From the NCBI RefSeq assembly GCF_001921865.1, contig NZ_MSCT01000020.1, positions 124,001-188,000 of the forward strand: DNA of 64,000 nt, written 5' to 3'. Shown here piece after piece: positions 1 through 8,628 of the stretch (position 1 is its first letter; each line of letters starts with the position of its first letter). Under the pieces are notes generated by a model. The model did not search any database and had not been told where the DNA came from. It was given only the letters and a program-made list of their open reading frames with translations. This DNA comes from Pseudomonas chlororaphis (GTDB taxonomy: Bacteria > Pseudomonadota > Gammaproteobacteria > Pseudomonadales > Pseudomonadaceae). The translations under genes and the position numbers were made by a program.

Positions 1-978
1 GCCGAAACGCGAGACCACCCGCGGTTGGTCGTGGTTACACCAGAACAGCGCGTTCCAGCCACCGCCGGCCTGCATGCCGCTCTGCCAGTCGGAGAGGATG
101 CGCTTGAGCTGGAGGAAGTCGAAATCGGCGCGAATCCACTTCTGCAGGTTCGGGTAATCGACCTTCAGGTGATGGAAGTTGAAGGTCATCGACAGCTCTT
201 GGGATTCCGGGCGCGAGTAGCGAATGCAATGCTCGAGGCTGGTGGAGGACATCTCGCCGACGTTGATCAGCTCGTGCCCCTCGAAGACCTCGCGGTGCAT
301 CTGTTGCAGGTACGCATGCACGTTCGGGCCGTCGGTGTAGAAACGGCGGCCGTCGCTGGCGTCTTCCGGGAAATCGGCCGGCTTGGAGATCAGGTTGATC
401 ACGTCCAGGCGGAAACCGCCGACGCCCTTGTCGCGCCAGAAGCGCATCATCTTGAACACTTCGGCGCGCACCCGCGGATTGTCCCAGTTGAGGTCGGCCT
501 GGGTGTGGTCGAACAGGTGCAGGTAGTACTGGCCGGTCTGCGCTTCGTATTCCCAGGCCGAACCGCCGAACTTGGACTCCCAGTTGTTCGGCTGGTCGCG
601 CCAGATGTAGAAGTCGCGGTACGGGTTGTCGAGGCTGCTGCGGGCCTGCTGGAACCACTCATGTTCGATCGAGGTGTGGTTGACCACGATGTCCAGCATC
701 AATTTGATCCCGCGCTTGCTGGCCTCGGCGATCAGCAATTCGCAATCGGCCATGGTCCCGTAGCTTGGGTCGATGGCGTAGTAGTCGCTGATGTCGTAGC
801 CGTTGTCACGCTGCGGCGAGCGCAGGAACGGCGTAAGCCACAGGCAATCGACGCCCAGCCAGTGCAGGTAGTCGAGCTTGTCGACCACGCCCAGCAAATC
901 GCCAGTAGCCTGGCCGCGGTGGCTGTAGAAACTCTTCGGGTAGATCTGATAGATCACCGAACGTTGCCAGTCTTGCAT
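1..978 (-). CDS. treC: Trehalose-6-phosphate hydrolase, C-terminus cut by window edge
   Basis: GH13 enzyme that splits cytoplasmic trehalose-6-phosphate, made by the trehalose PTS, into glucose and glucose-6-phosphate. 326 codons are visible from the ATG at 978; the family is about 550 residues, so the C-terminal part lies outside the window. The GH13 signature regions are present: DIVVNH near residues 96-101, GFRLDV with the expected nucleophile Asp192, GEM with the acid/base Glu242, and NHDQPR near 315-320. It lies downstream of treB on the same strand, with a REP doublet in the 115-bp gap, and is probably co-transcribed and controlled by TreR. Assignment is firm from motifs plus the treB/treR context. 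Confidence 0.95.
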   Translation of the reverse strand, partial: MQDWQRSVIYQIYPKSFYSHRGQATGDLLGVVDKLDYLHWLGVDCLWLTPFLRSPQRDNGYDISDYYAIDPSYGTMADCELLIAEASKRGIKLMLDIVVNHTSIEHEWFQQARSSLDNPYRDFYIWRDQPNNWESKFGGSAWEYEAQTGQYYLHLFDHTQADLNWDNPRVRAEVFKMMRFWRDKGVGGFRLDVINLISKPADFPEDASDGRRFYTDGPNVHAYLQQMHREVFEGHELINVGEMSSTSLEHCIRYSRPESQELSMTFNFHHLKVDYPNLQKWIRADFDFLQLKRILSDWQSGMQAGGGWNALFWCNHDQPRVVSRFG

Positions 979-1020
979 GGTGGGTTCCTTCAATGGGTTG
1001 GGTGCGGGCCTTGAGGGCCT

Positions 1021-1086
1021 TATCGCGAACAAGCTCGCGCCTACAGAGGAATGGGCGGCCATGTAGGAGCGAGCTGGCTCGCGATG
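1021..1086. repeat. REP doublet between treB and treC
   Basis: Two oppositely oriented copies of the short repeat (TATCGCGAACAAGCTCGCGC at the left, then TGTAGGAGCGAGCTGGCTCGCG) form a REP pair of the REPIN type. It sits inside the presumed treBC transcript, where such hairpins can protect or separate mRNA segments (inference). Confidence 0.8.
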
Positions 1087-1093
1087 GGATTGA

Positions 1094-2536
1094 TCAGGCG
1101 ACGCGATACCCCGGCCGGATGATCTTCAAGCTCAGGCCGCAGGTCAGCACGAACGGCACCACCAGGGCGATGAGCATGCCCATGACGAACATCGGGATGT
1201 ACTGCGGGATGATCGAGATGAAGCCCGGCAAACCGCCGACACCGATGGCCGAGGCCTGGACCTTGTTCAGCGAAAGGAAAACGCTGCCCAGCGCCGAGCC
1301 GATCAGCGCGGCGTAGAACGGGAATTTGTAACGCAGGTTGACCCCGAACATCGCCGGTTCCGTGATACCGAAATAGGCGGAGATCGCCGAGGTCGAGGCC
1401 ATGCTGCGGTCCCGCGCGTTGCGGCTCATGGCGAATACCGCCAGCGCCGCGCTGCCCTGGGCCAGGTTGGACATGACGATCATCGGCCAGATGAAGGTGC
1501 CGCCCTGGGTGGAGATCAGTTGCAGGTCCACGGCCAGGAACATGTGGTGCATGCCGGTGATCACCAGCGGCGCATAGAGCAGGCCGAAAATTGCCCCGCC
1601 GACCATCGGCGCCAGCTCGAACAGGGTGACCACGCCTTCGGTGATCAGAATCCCCAGGTGCCGGGTTACCGGGCCGATCACCGCCAGCGCCAGCACGCCG
1701 GTGACGACGATGGTGGTGATCGGCACCACCAGCAGGGTGATCGCGTTCGGCACCCGCGCCCGCAGCCACTTTTCGATGACGCTCATGACGTAGGCCGCCA
1801 GCAGGATCGGCAGGATCTGCCCCTGGTAGCCGACCTTCTCGATCTGGAACAGGCCGAGGATGTCGAAGTACGGCAGGCTCTGGCCGTCGAGCCCGGCTAC
1901 GGCCTTGCCGTAGTTCCAGGCATTGAGCAGGTCGGGGTGTACCAGCATCAAGCCGAGCACGATGCCGAGGATCTCGCTGCCGCCAAAGCGCTTGGCCGCC
2001 GACCAGCCCACCAGCGCCGGCAGGAACACGAAGGAGGTGTTGGCCATCAGGTTGATCAGGCTCCACAGCCCGTTCAGGTCCGGGTGGGCCTCGAGCAAGG
2101 TCTTGCCCTCGACGAACATGCCTTTGGCGCCCAGCAGGTTGTTCACCCCCATCAGCAGGCCGGCAATGATCAGCGCCGGCAGGATCGGCATGAACACATC
2201 GGAAAACACCCGCACCAGGCGTTGCATGGCGTGGGTCTTGTCGGCGCCCTTCTGCTTGACGTCGGCGATGGTGGAAGCAGCCAGCCCAGTGAGCTGGCGC
2301 AATGCGGCGTAGACCTTCTCGACTTCGCCGGGACCGATGACCACCTGGAACAGGCCGCCGGTGAAAAACGAACCCTTGACCAGATCGATCTGGTTCAGCG
2401 TGGCGCTGTCTACCAGGCTCGGGTCCTTGAGCGCCAGGCGCAGGCGGGTCACGCAATGCGCGGCCTGCTCGAGGTTGTCGATGCCGCCGAGGCTGTGCAG
2501 CAGCTCGCTGGCGATCGTGGAGTAATCGTGGCTCAT
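1094..2536 (-). CDS. treB: PTS trehalose transporter subunit IIBC
   Basis: Membrane permease of the phosphotransferase system that imports trehalose and phosphorylates it to trehalose-6-phosphate for TreC. 480 residues. The N-terminal EIIB domain carries the phospho-cysteine in AAHCVTRLR (Cys27). Residues from about 100 on form the multi-spanning EIIC domain with many hydrophobic segments and a GITEPA motif. There is no fused EIIA domain, so phosphate must come from an EIIA elsewhere. The ATG at 2536 is chosen because GGAAGA precedes it at the right spacing; an in-frame upstream start at 2575 would add an unconserved-looking tail. Divergent from treR, with the TreR operators in between. Confidence 0.95.
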   Translation of the reverse strand: MSHDYSTIASELLHSLGGIDNLEQAAHCVTRLRLALKDPSLVDSATLNQIDLVKGSFFTGGLFQVVIGPGEVEKVYAALRQLTGLAASTIADVKQKGADKTHAMQRLVRVFSDVFMPILPALIIAGLLMGVNNLLGAKGMFVEGKTLLEAHPDLNGLWSLINLMANTSFVFLPALVGWSAAKRFGGSEILGIVLGLMLVHPDLLNAWNYGKAVAGLDGQSLPYFDILGLFQIEKVGYQGQILPILLAAYVMSVIEKWLRARVPNAITLLVVPITTIVVTGVLALAVIGPVTRHLGILITEGVVTLFELAPMVGGAIFGLLYAPLVITGMHHMFLAVDLQLISTQGGTFIWPMIVMSNLAQGSAALAVFAMSRNARDRSMASTSAISAYFGITEPAMFGVNLRYKFPFYAALIGSALGSVFLSLNKVQASAIGVGGLPGFISIIPQYIPMFVMGMLIALVVPFVLTCGLSLKIIRPGYRVA

Positions 2537-2590
2537 GCTTGTTCTTCCGCTTTGGTTTTTTGTTATTGGCAGCACGCCGAAGCGAAAAGT

Positions 2591-2632
2591 ACTCGTCTGT
2601 ACGAGTTAAAGCAACAACTCGTACAGACGAGT
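2591..2632. promoter_or_regulatory. TreR operator pair, perfect inverted repeat
   Basis: Two 16-bp arms, ACTCGTCTGTACGAGT at 2591-2606 and its exact reverse complement at 2617-2632, are separated by 10 bp. Each arm is itself a near-palindrome (ACTCGT-N4-ACGAGT), which is the form of a GntR-family dimer site. They lie between the divergent treB and treR, so they are very likely the TreR operators for treBC and possibly for treR itself. Confidence 0.85.
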
Positions 2633-2639
2633 TTAAATT

Positions 2640-2894
2640 TCCCCCCTCCGAACCCGACCAGCGGCACACCTGAACCCGCTCTCTGTAGCCGCTGCCGCAG
2701 GCTGCGTCCGGTCGCGAAGCGACCGTAAGAAAGCGAAGCCTTTCTAGCAGCGTGCCACTGCCGCCCCTGACGACCGCTGCGTGCTCGTTCGCAGCCTCGC
2801 TTCGGCTCGGCAGCGGCCATAGGCACCCAATAGACAAATGCAGGCCCTGCCCTTAAGGTTCCTGCCTTGAGCGCACACGGCACAGAGCCATCCC
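2640..2894. other. treB-treR intergenic remainder with degenerate repeat
   Basis: This stretch holds a copy of the pseudomonad repeat beginning TGTAGCCGCTGCCGCAGGCT (2686-2705) and further GC-rich fragments up to about 2820. No gene is supported. The treR ribosome-binding region and promoter must lie at its right end; I see no clear consensus promoter. Confidence 0.5.
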
Positions 2895-3599
2895 ATGAGT
2901 AAATACAACCAGATCTACAGCGATCTGCTTGCCAGCATCACCACCGAGCGCCTGGAACGCGGCGCGCGCCTGCCTTCCGAAACCGAGTTGATGGAGAGCT
3001 ACCAGGCCAGCCGCGGCACCGTACGCAAGGCCATCGAGCAGCTGCAGGAACGCGGTTTCGCCCAGAAGATCCATGGCAAAGGCACCTTCGTGCTGTCGTC
3101 GAACCCGATCGAATTCCAGCTGGGCGGCATTGTCAGCTTCCAGGAAACCTACCCGCGCCTGGGCAACGACGTCAGCACCGAGGTGGTGGAGTTCGTCCAG
3201 TTCCCACTTGAAGGCCCGTTGCGCGAACACCTGCAGGCCGAGGAAGGCAGCCTGGTGACCCGCATCAAGCGGGTCCGGCGCATCGACGGCAAACGGGTGA
3301 TCCTCGACATCAACCACTTCGTCGCCGAGTTGATCCCGGGGCTGGACCGGCAGATTGCCGAACACTCGATCTACGCCTACATCGAGCAGACCCTGCAATT
3401 GCAGATCAGCTATGCCCAACGCACCATCGAGGCCACCCCGCGTAGCCGGGACGATCAGTTGCACCTGGACCTGGACGGCCAGAGCCACGTGATCGTGGTC
3501 AGCAACCAGACCTTCCTGCAGGACGGCCGGCAGTTCGAGTACACCGAATCCCGCCACACCCTGGACAAGTTCTACTTCTCGGACGTCGCCCGCCGCTGA
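2895..3599 (+). CDS. treR: Trehalose operon repressor, GntR/HutC family
   Basis: Transcriptional repressor that senses trehalose-6-phosphate and controls treBC. 234 residues. The N-terminal winged helix (about 1-68) contains the typical LPSETELMESY..SRGTVRKAIEQL pattern and GKGTFVL. The C-terminal UTRA ligand domain (about 90-232) contains RIKRVRRIDGKRVILD. Divergent from treB, with a perfect operator pair at 2591-2632. Length and domain order match the family. Confidence 0.93.
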   Translation: MSKYNQIYSDLLASITTERLERGARLPSETELMESYQASRGTVRKAIEQLQERGFAQKIHGKGTFVLSSNPIEFQLGGIVSFQETYPRLGNDVSTEVVEFVQFPLEGPLREHLQAEEGSLVTRIKRVRRIDGKRVILDINHFVAELIPGLDRQIAEHSIYAYIEQTLQLQISYAQRTIEATPRSRDDQLHLDLDGQSHVIVVSNQTFLQDGRQFEYTESRHTLDKFYFSDVARR

Positions 3600-3617
3600 C
3601 AAGACAACGCACCCCGC

Positions 3618-4139
3618 TCAGCCCAGCAGCGCCACCAACTCGGCGCTCGGGGTGCCGACCCGCCGGGCCTCCTTGGCGACGTTCACCGACTGCGCGACCC
3701 GCGCCACCTCGATCACCGGGTGCTGCAATTCGTAACCGCCCCGGGCATCCAGCCAGCTCAAGACTTCCGCCAGATGCCAAAGCGAAGCGCTGCCCTCATG
3801 GATCGCCAGGGGAAAACTTTCGGCGTGGTTGAGCATCAGCTTGCGCATGTTCTGCCGGGATACCCCGACGATATCGGCTATCTCGCTCAGGCCGACGAAA
3901 TCCGGGCTGGCCTCCACCAGCCGCGCCTCGGGGATGATCCGCTTGATATCGCCCAGGGCACTGAACAGCGCGGCCTTGCCGCTCTCGGCCTCGCGGCTGA
4001 ACTCCAGCGCCAGGCGCCCTGCCAGCCCGGTGCCGACCAGGGCGTCGGTGCAGCCGCCCGCACCGAGGCGCTCCACCAGCGCATCCGGATCGCAGTCATG
4101 GGCCGGCAGCAGGTAGTTGAGGGTAAACAGGTATTCCAT
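3618..4139 (-). CDS. HTH protein, putative antitoxin-like partner
   Basis: 173 residues, not a named family that I recognise. The middle region (about 95-140) reads as a helix-turn-helix: VGLSEIADIVGVSRQNMRKLM, followed by a tail resembling MerR/AlpA-type DNA-binding proteins that ends in a wing-like SASLWHLAEVLSWL. The N-terminal 90 residues look like a small alpha/beta domain. The start ATG lies 5 nt after the stop codon of the upstream small gene, and its GGGAG overlaps that stop (GGGAGTAA), so translation is probably coupled. Pairing with a HicA-like protein suggests the autoregulating member of a toxin-antitoxin pair; this is inference. Confidence 0.6.
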   Translation of the reverse strand: MEYLFTLNYLLPAHDCDPDALVERLGAGGCTDALVGTGLAGRLALEFSREAESGKAALFSALGDIKRIIPEARLVEASPDFVGLSEIADIVGVSRQNMRKLMLNHAESFPLAIHEGSASLWHLAEVLSWLDARGGYELQHPVIEVARVAQSVNVAKEARRVGTPSAELVALLG

Positions 4140-4144
4140 GATCG

Positions 4145-4423
4145 TTACTCCCGACGAGGTTGCGGGTGCTTCCCGCCGCGCAGCTGGTTCAGCGTGCAGT
4201 TGTCGACCACCCGGCACAACGCCCGGGCATGCTGATGGGGATTCTTTGGCGTGCGCCACACACGGGTGATGCAGAACTCGCCGCAACGGCACACCTCGTT
4301 GTTGTAGGGGCAGTAGATCTTGCCCCAGGCATGACCACCGCCGACTTCGACGCGCCAGCCCTGCCATTCGGCGTAGCGCAGCGCCATTTCAATGTCTTTC
4401 TTGGGATGAGGTGTGCGAGCCAT
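4145..4423 (-). CDS. Small HicA-like protein, putative mRNA interferase toxin
   Basis: 92 residues. The N-terminus reads KKDIEMALRYAEWQGWRVEVGGGHAWGKIYCP, close to the HicA layout in which a helix is followed by a strand, then a Gly-Gly-His turn carrying the catalytic histidine (here GGGHAWG, about residues 28-34). It differs from ordinary HicA in having an insertion with cysteines (CPYNNEVCRCGEFC) that may bind metal. A strong GGAGG precedes the ATG. It is followed at 5 nt by an HTH protein gene, the reverse of the more usual small antitoxin arrangement but like hicAB in placing the toxin first. The toxin role is inferred, not shown. Confidence 0.6.
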   Translation of the reverse strand: MARTPHPKKDIEMALRYAEWQGWRVEVGGGHAWGKIYCPYNNEVCRCGEFCITRVWRTPKNPHQHARALCRVVDNCTLNQLRGGKHPQPRRE

Positions 4424-4632
4424 CCGTGGCCTCCAGTCTCGTTAACAACGGCAAGGCTGTCAACTGACAACCATCGAGTTTTTCAACACCTGCGATGGGG
4501 CCGCCAAAGCCCCCCGCAAGAGATGAGCTGAATGTCTGTCGAGGGTACACAGGCCAGGCGGGCGACGAGGGGTCCATGTCTTTCCTGGTATTGCGGGAGG
4601 GCTGGAAAACGGGCTTTTCACAGGCCTTGAAA

Positions 4633-4676
4633 CACAAATGGCGATCGACACCCGAAGGTCTCGATCGCCATTGCGT
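4633..4676 (-). terminator. guaA terminator
   Basis: A stem of about 15 bp (AATGGCGATCGAGACC pairing with its near-exact complement across 4637-4672) lies just downstream of guaA and is followed on the minus strand by a T-rich run (TTTGTGTTT). Confidence 0.75.
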
Positions 4677-4713
4677 TTGCCTGAACGGTCAGCAGCCGAT
4701 CACTCGGCCGGGA

Positions 4714-6291
4714 TCATTCCCACTCGATGGTGGCTGGCGGCTTGCTCGACACGTCGTAGGTGACGCGGGAGATGCCTTCGATTTCGTTGATGATCCGGCC
4801 GCTGACGGTTTCCAGCAACTCGTAAGGCAGGTGCGCCCAACGTGCGGTCATGAAGTCGATGGTTTCCACGGCACGCAGGGCCACGACCCAGGCGTAACGA
4901 CGGCCGTCGCCGACCACGCCCACCGATTTCACCGGCTGGAACACCACGAACGCCTGGCTGACCTTGTGGTACCAGTCGGCCTTGCGCAGCTCTTCGATGA
5001 AGATGTGGTCGGCGCGACGCAGCAGGTCGGCGTATTCCTTCTTCACTTCGCCAAGGATACGCACGCCCAGGCCCGGGCCCGGGAACGGGTGACGGTAGAC
5101 CATGTCGTACGGCAGGCCCAGCTCCAGGCCCAGACGGCGGACTTCGTCCTTGAACAGCTCGCGCAGCGGCTCGACCAGCTTGAGGTTCATTTCTTCCGGC
5201 AGGCCGCCTACGTTGTGGTGCGACTTGATCACGTGGGCCTTGCCGCTCTTGGCGCCAGCCGACTCGATCACGTCCGGGTAGATGGTGCCCTGGGCCAGGT
5301 ACTTGATGTTGTCCAGCTTGCAGGATTCGGCATCGAACACATCGATGAAGGTCCGGCCGATGATCTTGCGCTTCTTCTCCGGATCGGCTTCGCCGGCCAG
5401 GTTGGTCAGGAACTGCTCTTCGGCGTTGGCACGGATCACCTTGACGCCCATGTTCTCGGCGAACATGGCCATCACTTGTTCGCCTTCATGCAGGCGCAGC
5501 AGGCCGTTGTCGACGAAAACGCAGGTCAGCTGGTCGCCGATAGCCTTGTGCAGCAAGGCCGCGACCACCGAGGAGTCGACACCGCCGGACAGGCCGAGCA
5601 GGACGTTGTCGGTGCCGACCTGGGCACGGACCTGGGCAATGGCGTCTTCGGCGATCTTCGACGGTGTCCACAGGGCTTCGCAACCGCAGATGTCGAGGAT
5701 GAAACGCGACAGGATGCGACCGCCCTGCTTGGTGTGGGTCACTTCCGGGTGGAACTGCACGCCGTAGTAACGCAGGTCGTCGTTGAACATGCCGGCAATC
5801 GGGCAGCTCGGGGTGCTGGCCAGGATGTGGAAGTTTTCCGGCATCTTGGTGACCTTGTCACCGTGGCTCATCCAGACGTCGAGGCCGAACAGGCCGTCGG
5901 CGTCGACGTGGTCTTCGATGCCGTCCAGCAGGCGGCTCTTGCCGACGACGTCGACACGGGCATAACCGAACTCACGCAGCTCGGAACCCTCGACCTTGCC
6001 GCCCAGTTGCTCGGCCATGGTCTGCATGCCGTAGCAGATGCCGAAGACCGGAACGCCCAGGTCGAACACCGCTTGTGGGCAGCGCGGGCTGTTGGCTTCG
6101 TGCACGGACTCGGGACCGCCGGCGAGGATGACGCCTTTGGGAGCGAATTCGCGAATCGCTTCGTCATCCATGTCGAACGGATGCAGCTCGCAATACACAC
6201 CGATCTCACGCACACGGCGGGCGATCAGTTGGGTGTACTGGGAACCGAAATCGAGGATCAGGATGCGGTGGGCATGAATGTCGAGGGCCAT
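4714..6291 (-). CDS. guaA: GMP synthase (glutamine-hydrolysing)
   Basis: Converts XMP to GMP using glutamine and ATP, the last step of guanine nucleotide synthesis. 525 residues, the usual length. The N-terminal class I amidotransferase domain has the nucleophile in GICYGMQ (Cys86) and the HPEVTHT histidine near 176. The ATP-pyrophosphatase domain has the PP-loop LSGGVDSSV near 230. The C-terminal dimerisation domain ends in KPPATIEWE. It lies 99 bp downstream of guaB on the same strand as a guaBA operon, with a strong hairpin in the gap and a terminator after it. Confidence 0.98.
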   Translation of the reverse strand: MALDIHAHRILILDFGSQYTQLIARRVREIGVYCELHPFDMDDEAIREFAPKGVILAGGPESVHEANSPRCPQAVFDLGVPVFGICYGMQTMAEQLGGKVEGSELREFGYARVDVVGKSRLLDGIEDHVDADGLFGLDVWMSHGDKVTKMPENFHILASTPSCPIAGMFNDDLRYYGVQFHPEVTHTKQGGRILSRFILDICGCEALWTPSKIAEDAIAQVRAQVGTDNVLLGLSGGVDSSVVAALLHKAIGDQLTCVFVDNGLLRLHEGEQVMAMFAENMGVKVIRANAEEQFLTNLAGEADPEKKRKIIGRTFIDVFDAESCKLDNIKYLAQGTIYPDVIESAGAKSGKAHVIKSHHNVGGLPEEMNLKLVEPLRELFKDEVRRLGLELGLPYDMVYRHPFPGPGLGVRILGEVKKEYADLLRRADHIFIEELRKADWYHKVSQAFVVFQPVKSVGVVGDGRRYAWVVALRAVETIDFMTARWAHLPYELLETVSGRIINEIEGISRVTYDVSSKPPATIEWE

Positions 6292-6334
6292 GATTCAGTC
6301 TCGTCTAGGTAATTCGAAAACAGTCGTGATTCAG

Positions 6335-6373
6335 AAACGACTCGGGGCTGAATAAAACAGCCCCGGTCGTTTA
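6335..6373 (-). other. Hairpin between guaB and guaA
   Basis: AAACGACCGGGGCTG pairs with CAGCCCCGAGTCGTTT (minus strand) around an AT-rich loop, giving a stem of 14-15 bp with one bulge. No long T-run follows, so it looks more like a processing or partial attenuation structure within the guaBA transcript than a full terminator. Confidence 0.5.
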
Positions 6374-6390
6374 ACGTTTTGCTTGAAGCA

Positions 6391-7860
6391 TCAACCTACG
6401 CGGTAGTTTGGCGCTTCCTTGGTGATCTGCACGTCATGGACGTGGGATTCAGCCATGCCGGCGCCAGTGATGCGGACGAACTCTGGCTTGGTGCGCATTT
6501 CTTCGATGTTGGCGCTACCGGTGTAGCCCATGGAAGAACGCAGGCCACCCATCAATTGATGGATGATGGCGGTCAGGGTGCCCTTGTACGGAACACGGCC
6601 TTCGATGCCTTCCGGAACCAGCTTCTCGGCACCCGCGGAGGAGTCCTGGAAGTAGCGGTCGGAAGAGCCCTGGGCCTGGGACATGGCACCCAGCGAACCC
6701 ATGCCGCGGTAAGCCTTGTACGAACGACCCTGGAACAGTTCGATCTCGCCCGGCGCCTCTTCGGTACCGGCGAACATCGAACCCATCATTACGGCCGAAG
6801 CGCCGGCGACGATAGCCTTGGACAGGTCGCCCGAGAAGCGGATGCCGCCGTCGGCGATCAATGGCACGCCGGTGCCTTCGAGGGCTGCGGCGACATTGGC
6901 GATAGCGCTGATTTGCGGTACGCCGACACCGGCGACGATACGAGTGGTGCAGATCGAGCCAGGGCCGATACCGACCTTGACCGCGTCGGCGCCGGCTTCG
7001 GCCAGGGCCTTGGCAGCGGCACCGGTGGCGATGTTGCCGCCGATCACCTGCACTTGCGGGTAGTTTTCCTTGACCCAGCGTACGCGGTCGATCACGCCCT
7101 TGGAGTGACCGTGGGCGGTGTCGACCACCACCACGTCCACGCCGGCGTTGACCAGGGCTGCCACGCGATCGCCGGTGTCTTTACCGGTACCGACGGCGGC
7201 GCCGACGCGCAGACGACCTTGATCGTCCTTGCTGGCCAGCGGGTAAGCCTTGGCTTTTTCGATGTCGTTGACGGTCATCATGCCTTTGAGGGCGAACTTG
7301 TCGTCGACGATCAGCACGCGCTCGATGCGGTGCTTGTGCAGCAATTCGCGCACGTCGTTCTTGTCGGCGCCTTCCTTGACCGTGACCAGACGCTCTTTAG
7401 GCGTCATCACTTCACGGACGCTGGCGTCCATGCGGTTCTCGAAGCGCACGTCACGGGAAGTGACGATGCCGACCAGGTCGCCATCGTGCAGCACCGGAAC
7501 GCCGGAGATGTTGTGCATGCGGGTCAGTTCGAACAGGTCGCGCACCGTGGCGTCGGCCTCGATGGTGATCGGGTCTTTGACGACGCCGGCTTCGAACTTC
7601 TTGACCTTACGGACTTCGGCAGCTTGCTGCTCGATGGTCATGTTCTTGTGGATGATGCCGATGCCACCTTCCTGAGCCATGGCGATTGCCAGACGGGCTT
7701 CAGTAACGGTGTCCATGGCGGCGGAAACCAGTGGAATATTCAACTCGATGCCACGGGTAAGACGGGTCTTGAGACTGACTTCGTTAGGAAGCACCTCGGA
7801 ATAACCGGGCACTAGGAGAATGTCGTCGAAGGTCAGAGCTTCTTGGCTGATACGCAGCAT
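6391..7860 (-). CDS. guaB: IMP dehydrogenase
   Basis: NAD-dependent oxidation of IMP to XMP, the committed step to GMP. 489 residues, standard for bacteria. The TIM barrel carries the catalytic loop GSICTTR (Cys about 304) and the flap region RGMGSLGAM. A two-CBS Bateman domain (about 93-205, e.g. SGVPVLHDGDLVGIVTSRD) is inserted, as in full-length enzymes that respond to ATP or GTP/ppGpp. The ATG at 7860 gives the canonical N-terminus MLRISQEALTFDDILL; an extension to 7914 would run across the promoter. Confidence 0.98.
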   Translation of the reverse strand: MLRISQEALTFDDILLVPGYSEVLPNEVSLKTRLTRGIELNIPLVSAAMDTVTEARLAIAMAQEGGIGIIHKNMTIEQQAAEVRKVKKFEAGVVKDPITIEADATVRDLFELTRMHNISGVPVLHDGDLVGIVTSRDVRFENRMDASVREVMTPKERLVTVKEGADKNDVRELLHKHRIERVLIVDDKFALKGMMTVNDIEKAKAYPLASKDDQGRLRVGAAVGTGKDTGDRVAALVNAGVDVVVVDTAHGHSKGVIDRVRWVKENYPQVQVIGGNIATGAAAKALAEAGADAVKVGIGPGSICTTRIVAGVGVPQISAIANVAAALEGTGVPLIADGGIRFSGDLSKAIVAGASAVMMGSMFAGTEEAPGEIELFQGRSYKAYRGMGSLGAMSQAQGSSDRYFQDSSAGAEKLVPEGIEGRVPYKGTLTAIIHQLMGGLRSSMGYTGSANIEEMRTKPEFVRITGAGMAESHVHDVQITKEAPNYRVG

Positions 7861-7896
7861 CGCGGGGGCTCCCGAGCGGGAAAATGGAAGCGCGCC

Positions 7897-7925
7897 ATTA
7901 TACTCATGCCGCACCGTCGGCTCAA
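7897..7925 (-). promoter_or_regulatory. guaBA sigma-70 promoter
   Basis: On the minus strand TTGAGC (7920-7925) and a perfect TATAAT (7897-7902) are separated by exactly 17 nt. The segment after the -10 is GC-rich (GGCGCGC), the discriminator type associated with stringent control of guaB promoters. Confidence 0.8.
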
Positions 7926-7988
7926 TGTAAAACTCTGTCTATTATCGATGGGCTGATGGGTGGGGGATTTATCGACCCGCGGCGTCTA

Positions 7989-8053
7989 TATCGCGAGCCA
8001 ACCCGCCCTCACCAGCGCGCCACCGTCCTGCAGGAACGAGCGTGCTCGCGATG
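7989..8053. repeat. Degenerate REP pair
   Basis: TATCGCGAGCCAACCCGCC at the left and CAGGAACGAGCGTGCTCGCGATG at the right are decayed, oppositely oriented copies of the REP repeat, lying between guaB and the zinc-ribbon gene. Confidence 0.6.
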
Positions 8054-8079
8054 AACGATAACGCCGTAATCGCCCTGCC

Positions 8080-8628
8080 TCAGAGTTCGACCTTCACCCA
8101 GCTCACCGGCTGATCCAGCCAGTCGGCGAACTCATCGAGAAAGCTCTGCTTGAACCCGGCCTCGGCCCAATTGTTGAAGATGAAGCCGAGGTTGGAGAAC
8201 CCGCACTCCTGCAGGAACAGAAAACCGTTGATATCGTCTTCATGCCCGCACTCGGGGCAGGTGAAATTATCGGTGCGCCCGGGCATCCAGTCTTCCAGGC
8301 TCTCGAACAACGCCTCGCCCACTTCCTGGCGGCATTCGGCGCAGCCCGCCTCTTCGAGAAACCCCTTGGCCGGGGTATAGATGCAGCGTTTGGTGACGAT
8401 CTCCAGGCCGTTGACCGGCTCGCCAAAAGGCAGCGCCTGCGGGTGCAGCACCACCTCCCGCGCGCCAGGCGCAATGGCATGCCCCATGCGGCTGCCGGTA
8501 CGACCGCAGGTGCTCAAGGCTTCCTCGACGATATTCTTGCGCACCAACCAGCGCACGATCGCTCGGGCGCGGGGCTCGTGAACCGGCAAGGTGGAGATTT
8601 TCGGGACGATGATGCTTTGCGAGTTCAT
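8080..8628 (-). CDS. Conserved hypothetical protein with zinc-ribbon cysteines
   Basis: 182 residues. I do not recognise a function; similar pseudomonad proteins are sometimes loosely labelled sugar ABC transporter ATPase, but no P-loop is present. Two CxxC pairs, CAEC (96-99) and CPEC (124-127), are placed as a split zinc ribbon. The C-terminal part (GFLFLQECGFSNLGFIFNNW) looks like a compact aromatic-rich domain. No signal peptide or membrane segment. It stands alone between guaB and a TauE-type permease on the same strand. Confidence 0.7.
   Translation of the reverse strand: MNSQSIIVPKISTLPVHEPRARAIVRWLVRKNIVEEALSTCGRTGSRMGHAIAPGAREVVLHPQALPFGEPVNGLEIVTKRCIYTPAKGFLEEAGCAECRQEVGEALFESLEDWMPGRTDNFTCPECGHEDDINGFLFLQECGFSNLGFIFNNWAEAGFKQSFLDEFADWLDQPVSWVKVEL

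Noticed and set aside
4495..6312. 605-codon open frame on the plus strand
   Set aside because: Lies antisense to guaA, a secure gene; composition is the usual reverse-frame product of high-GC coding sequence.
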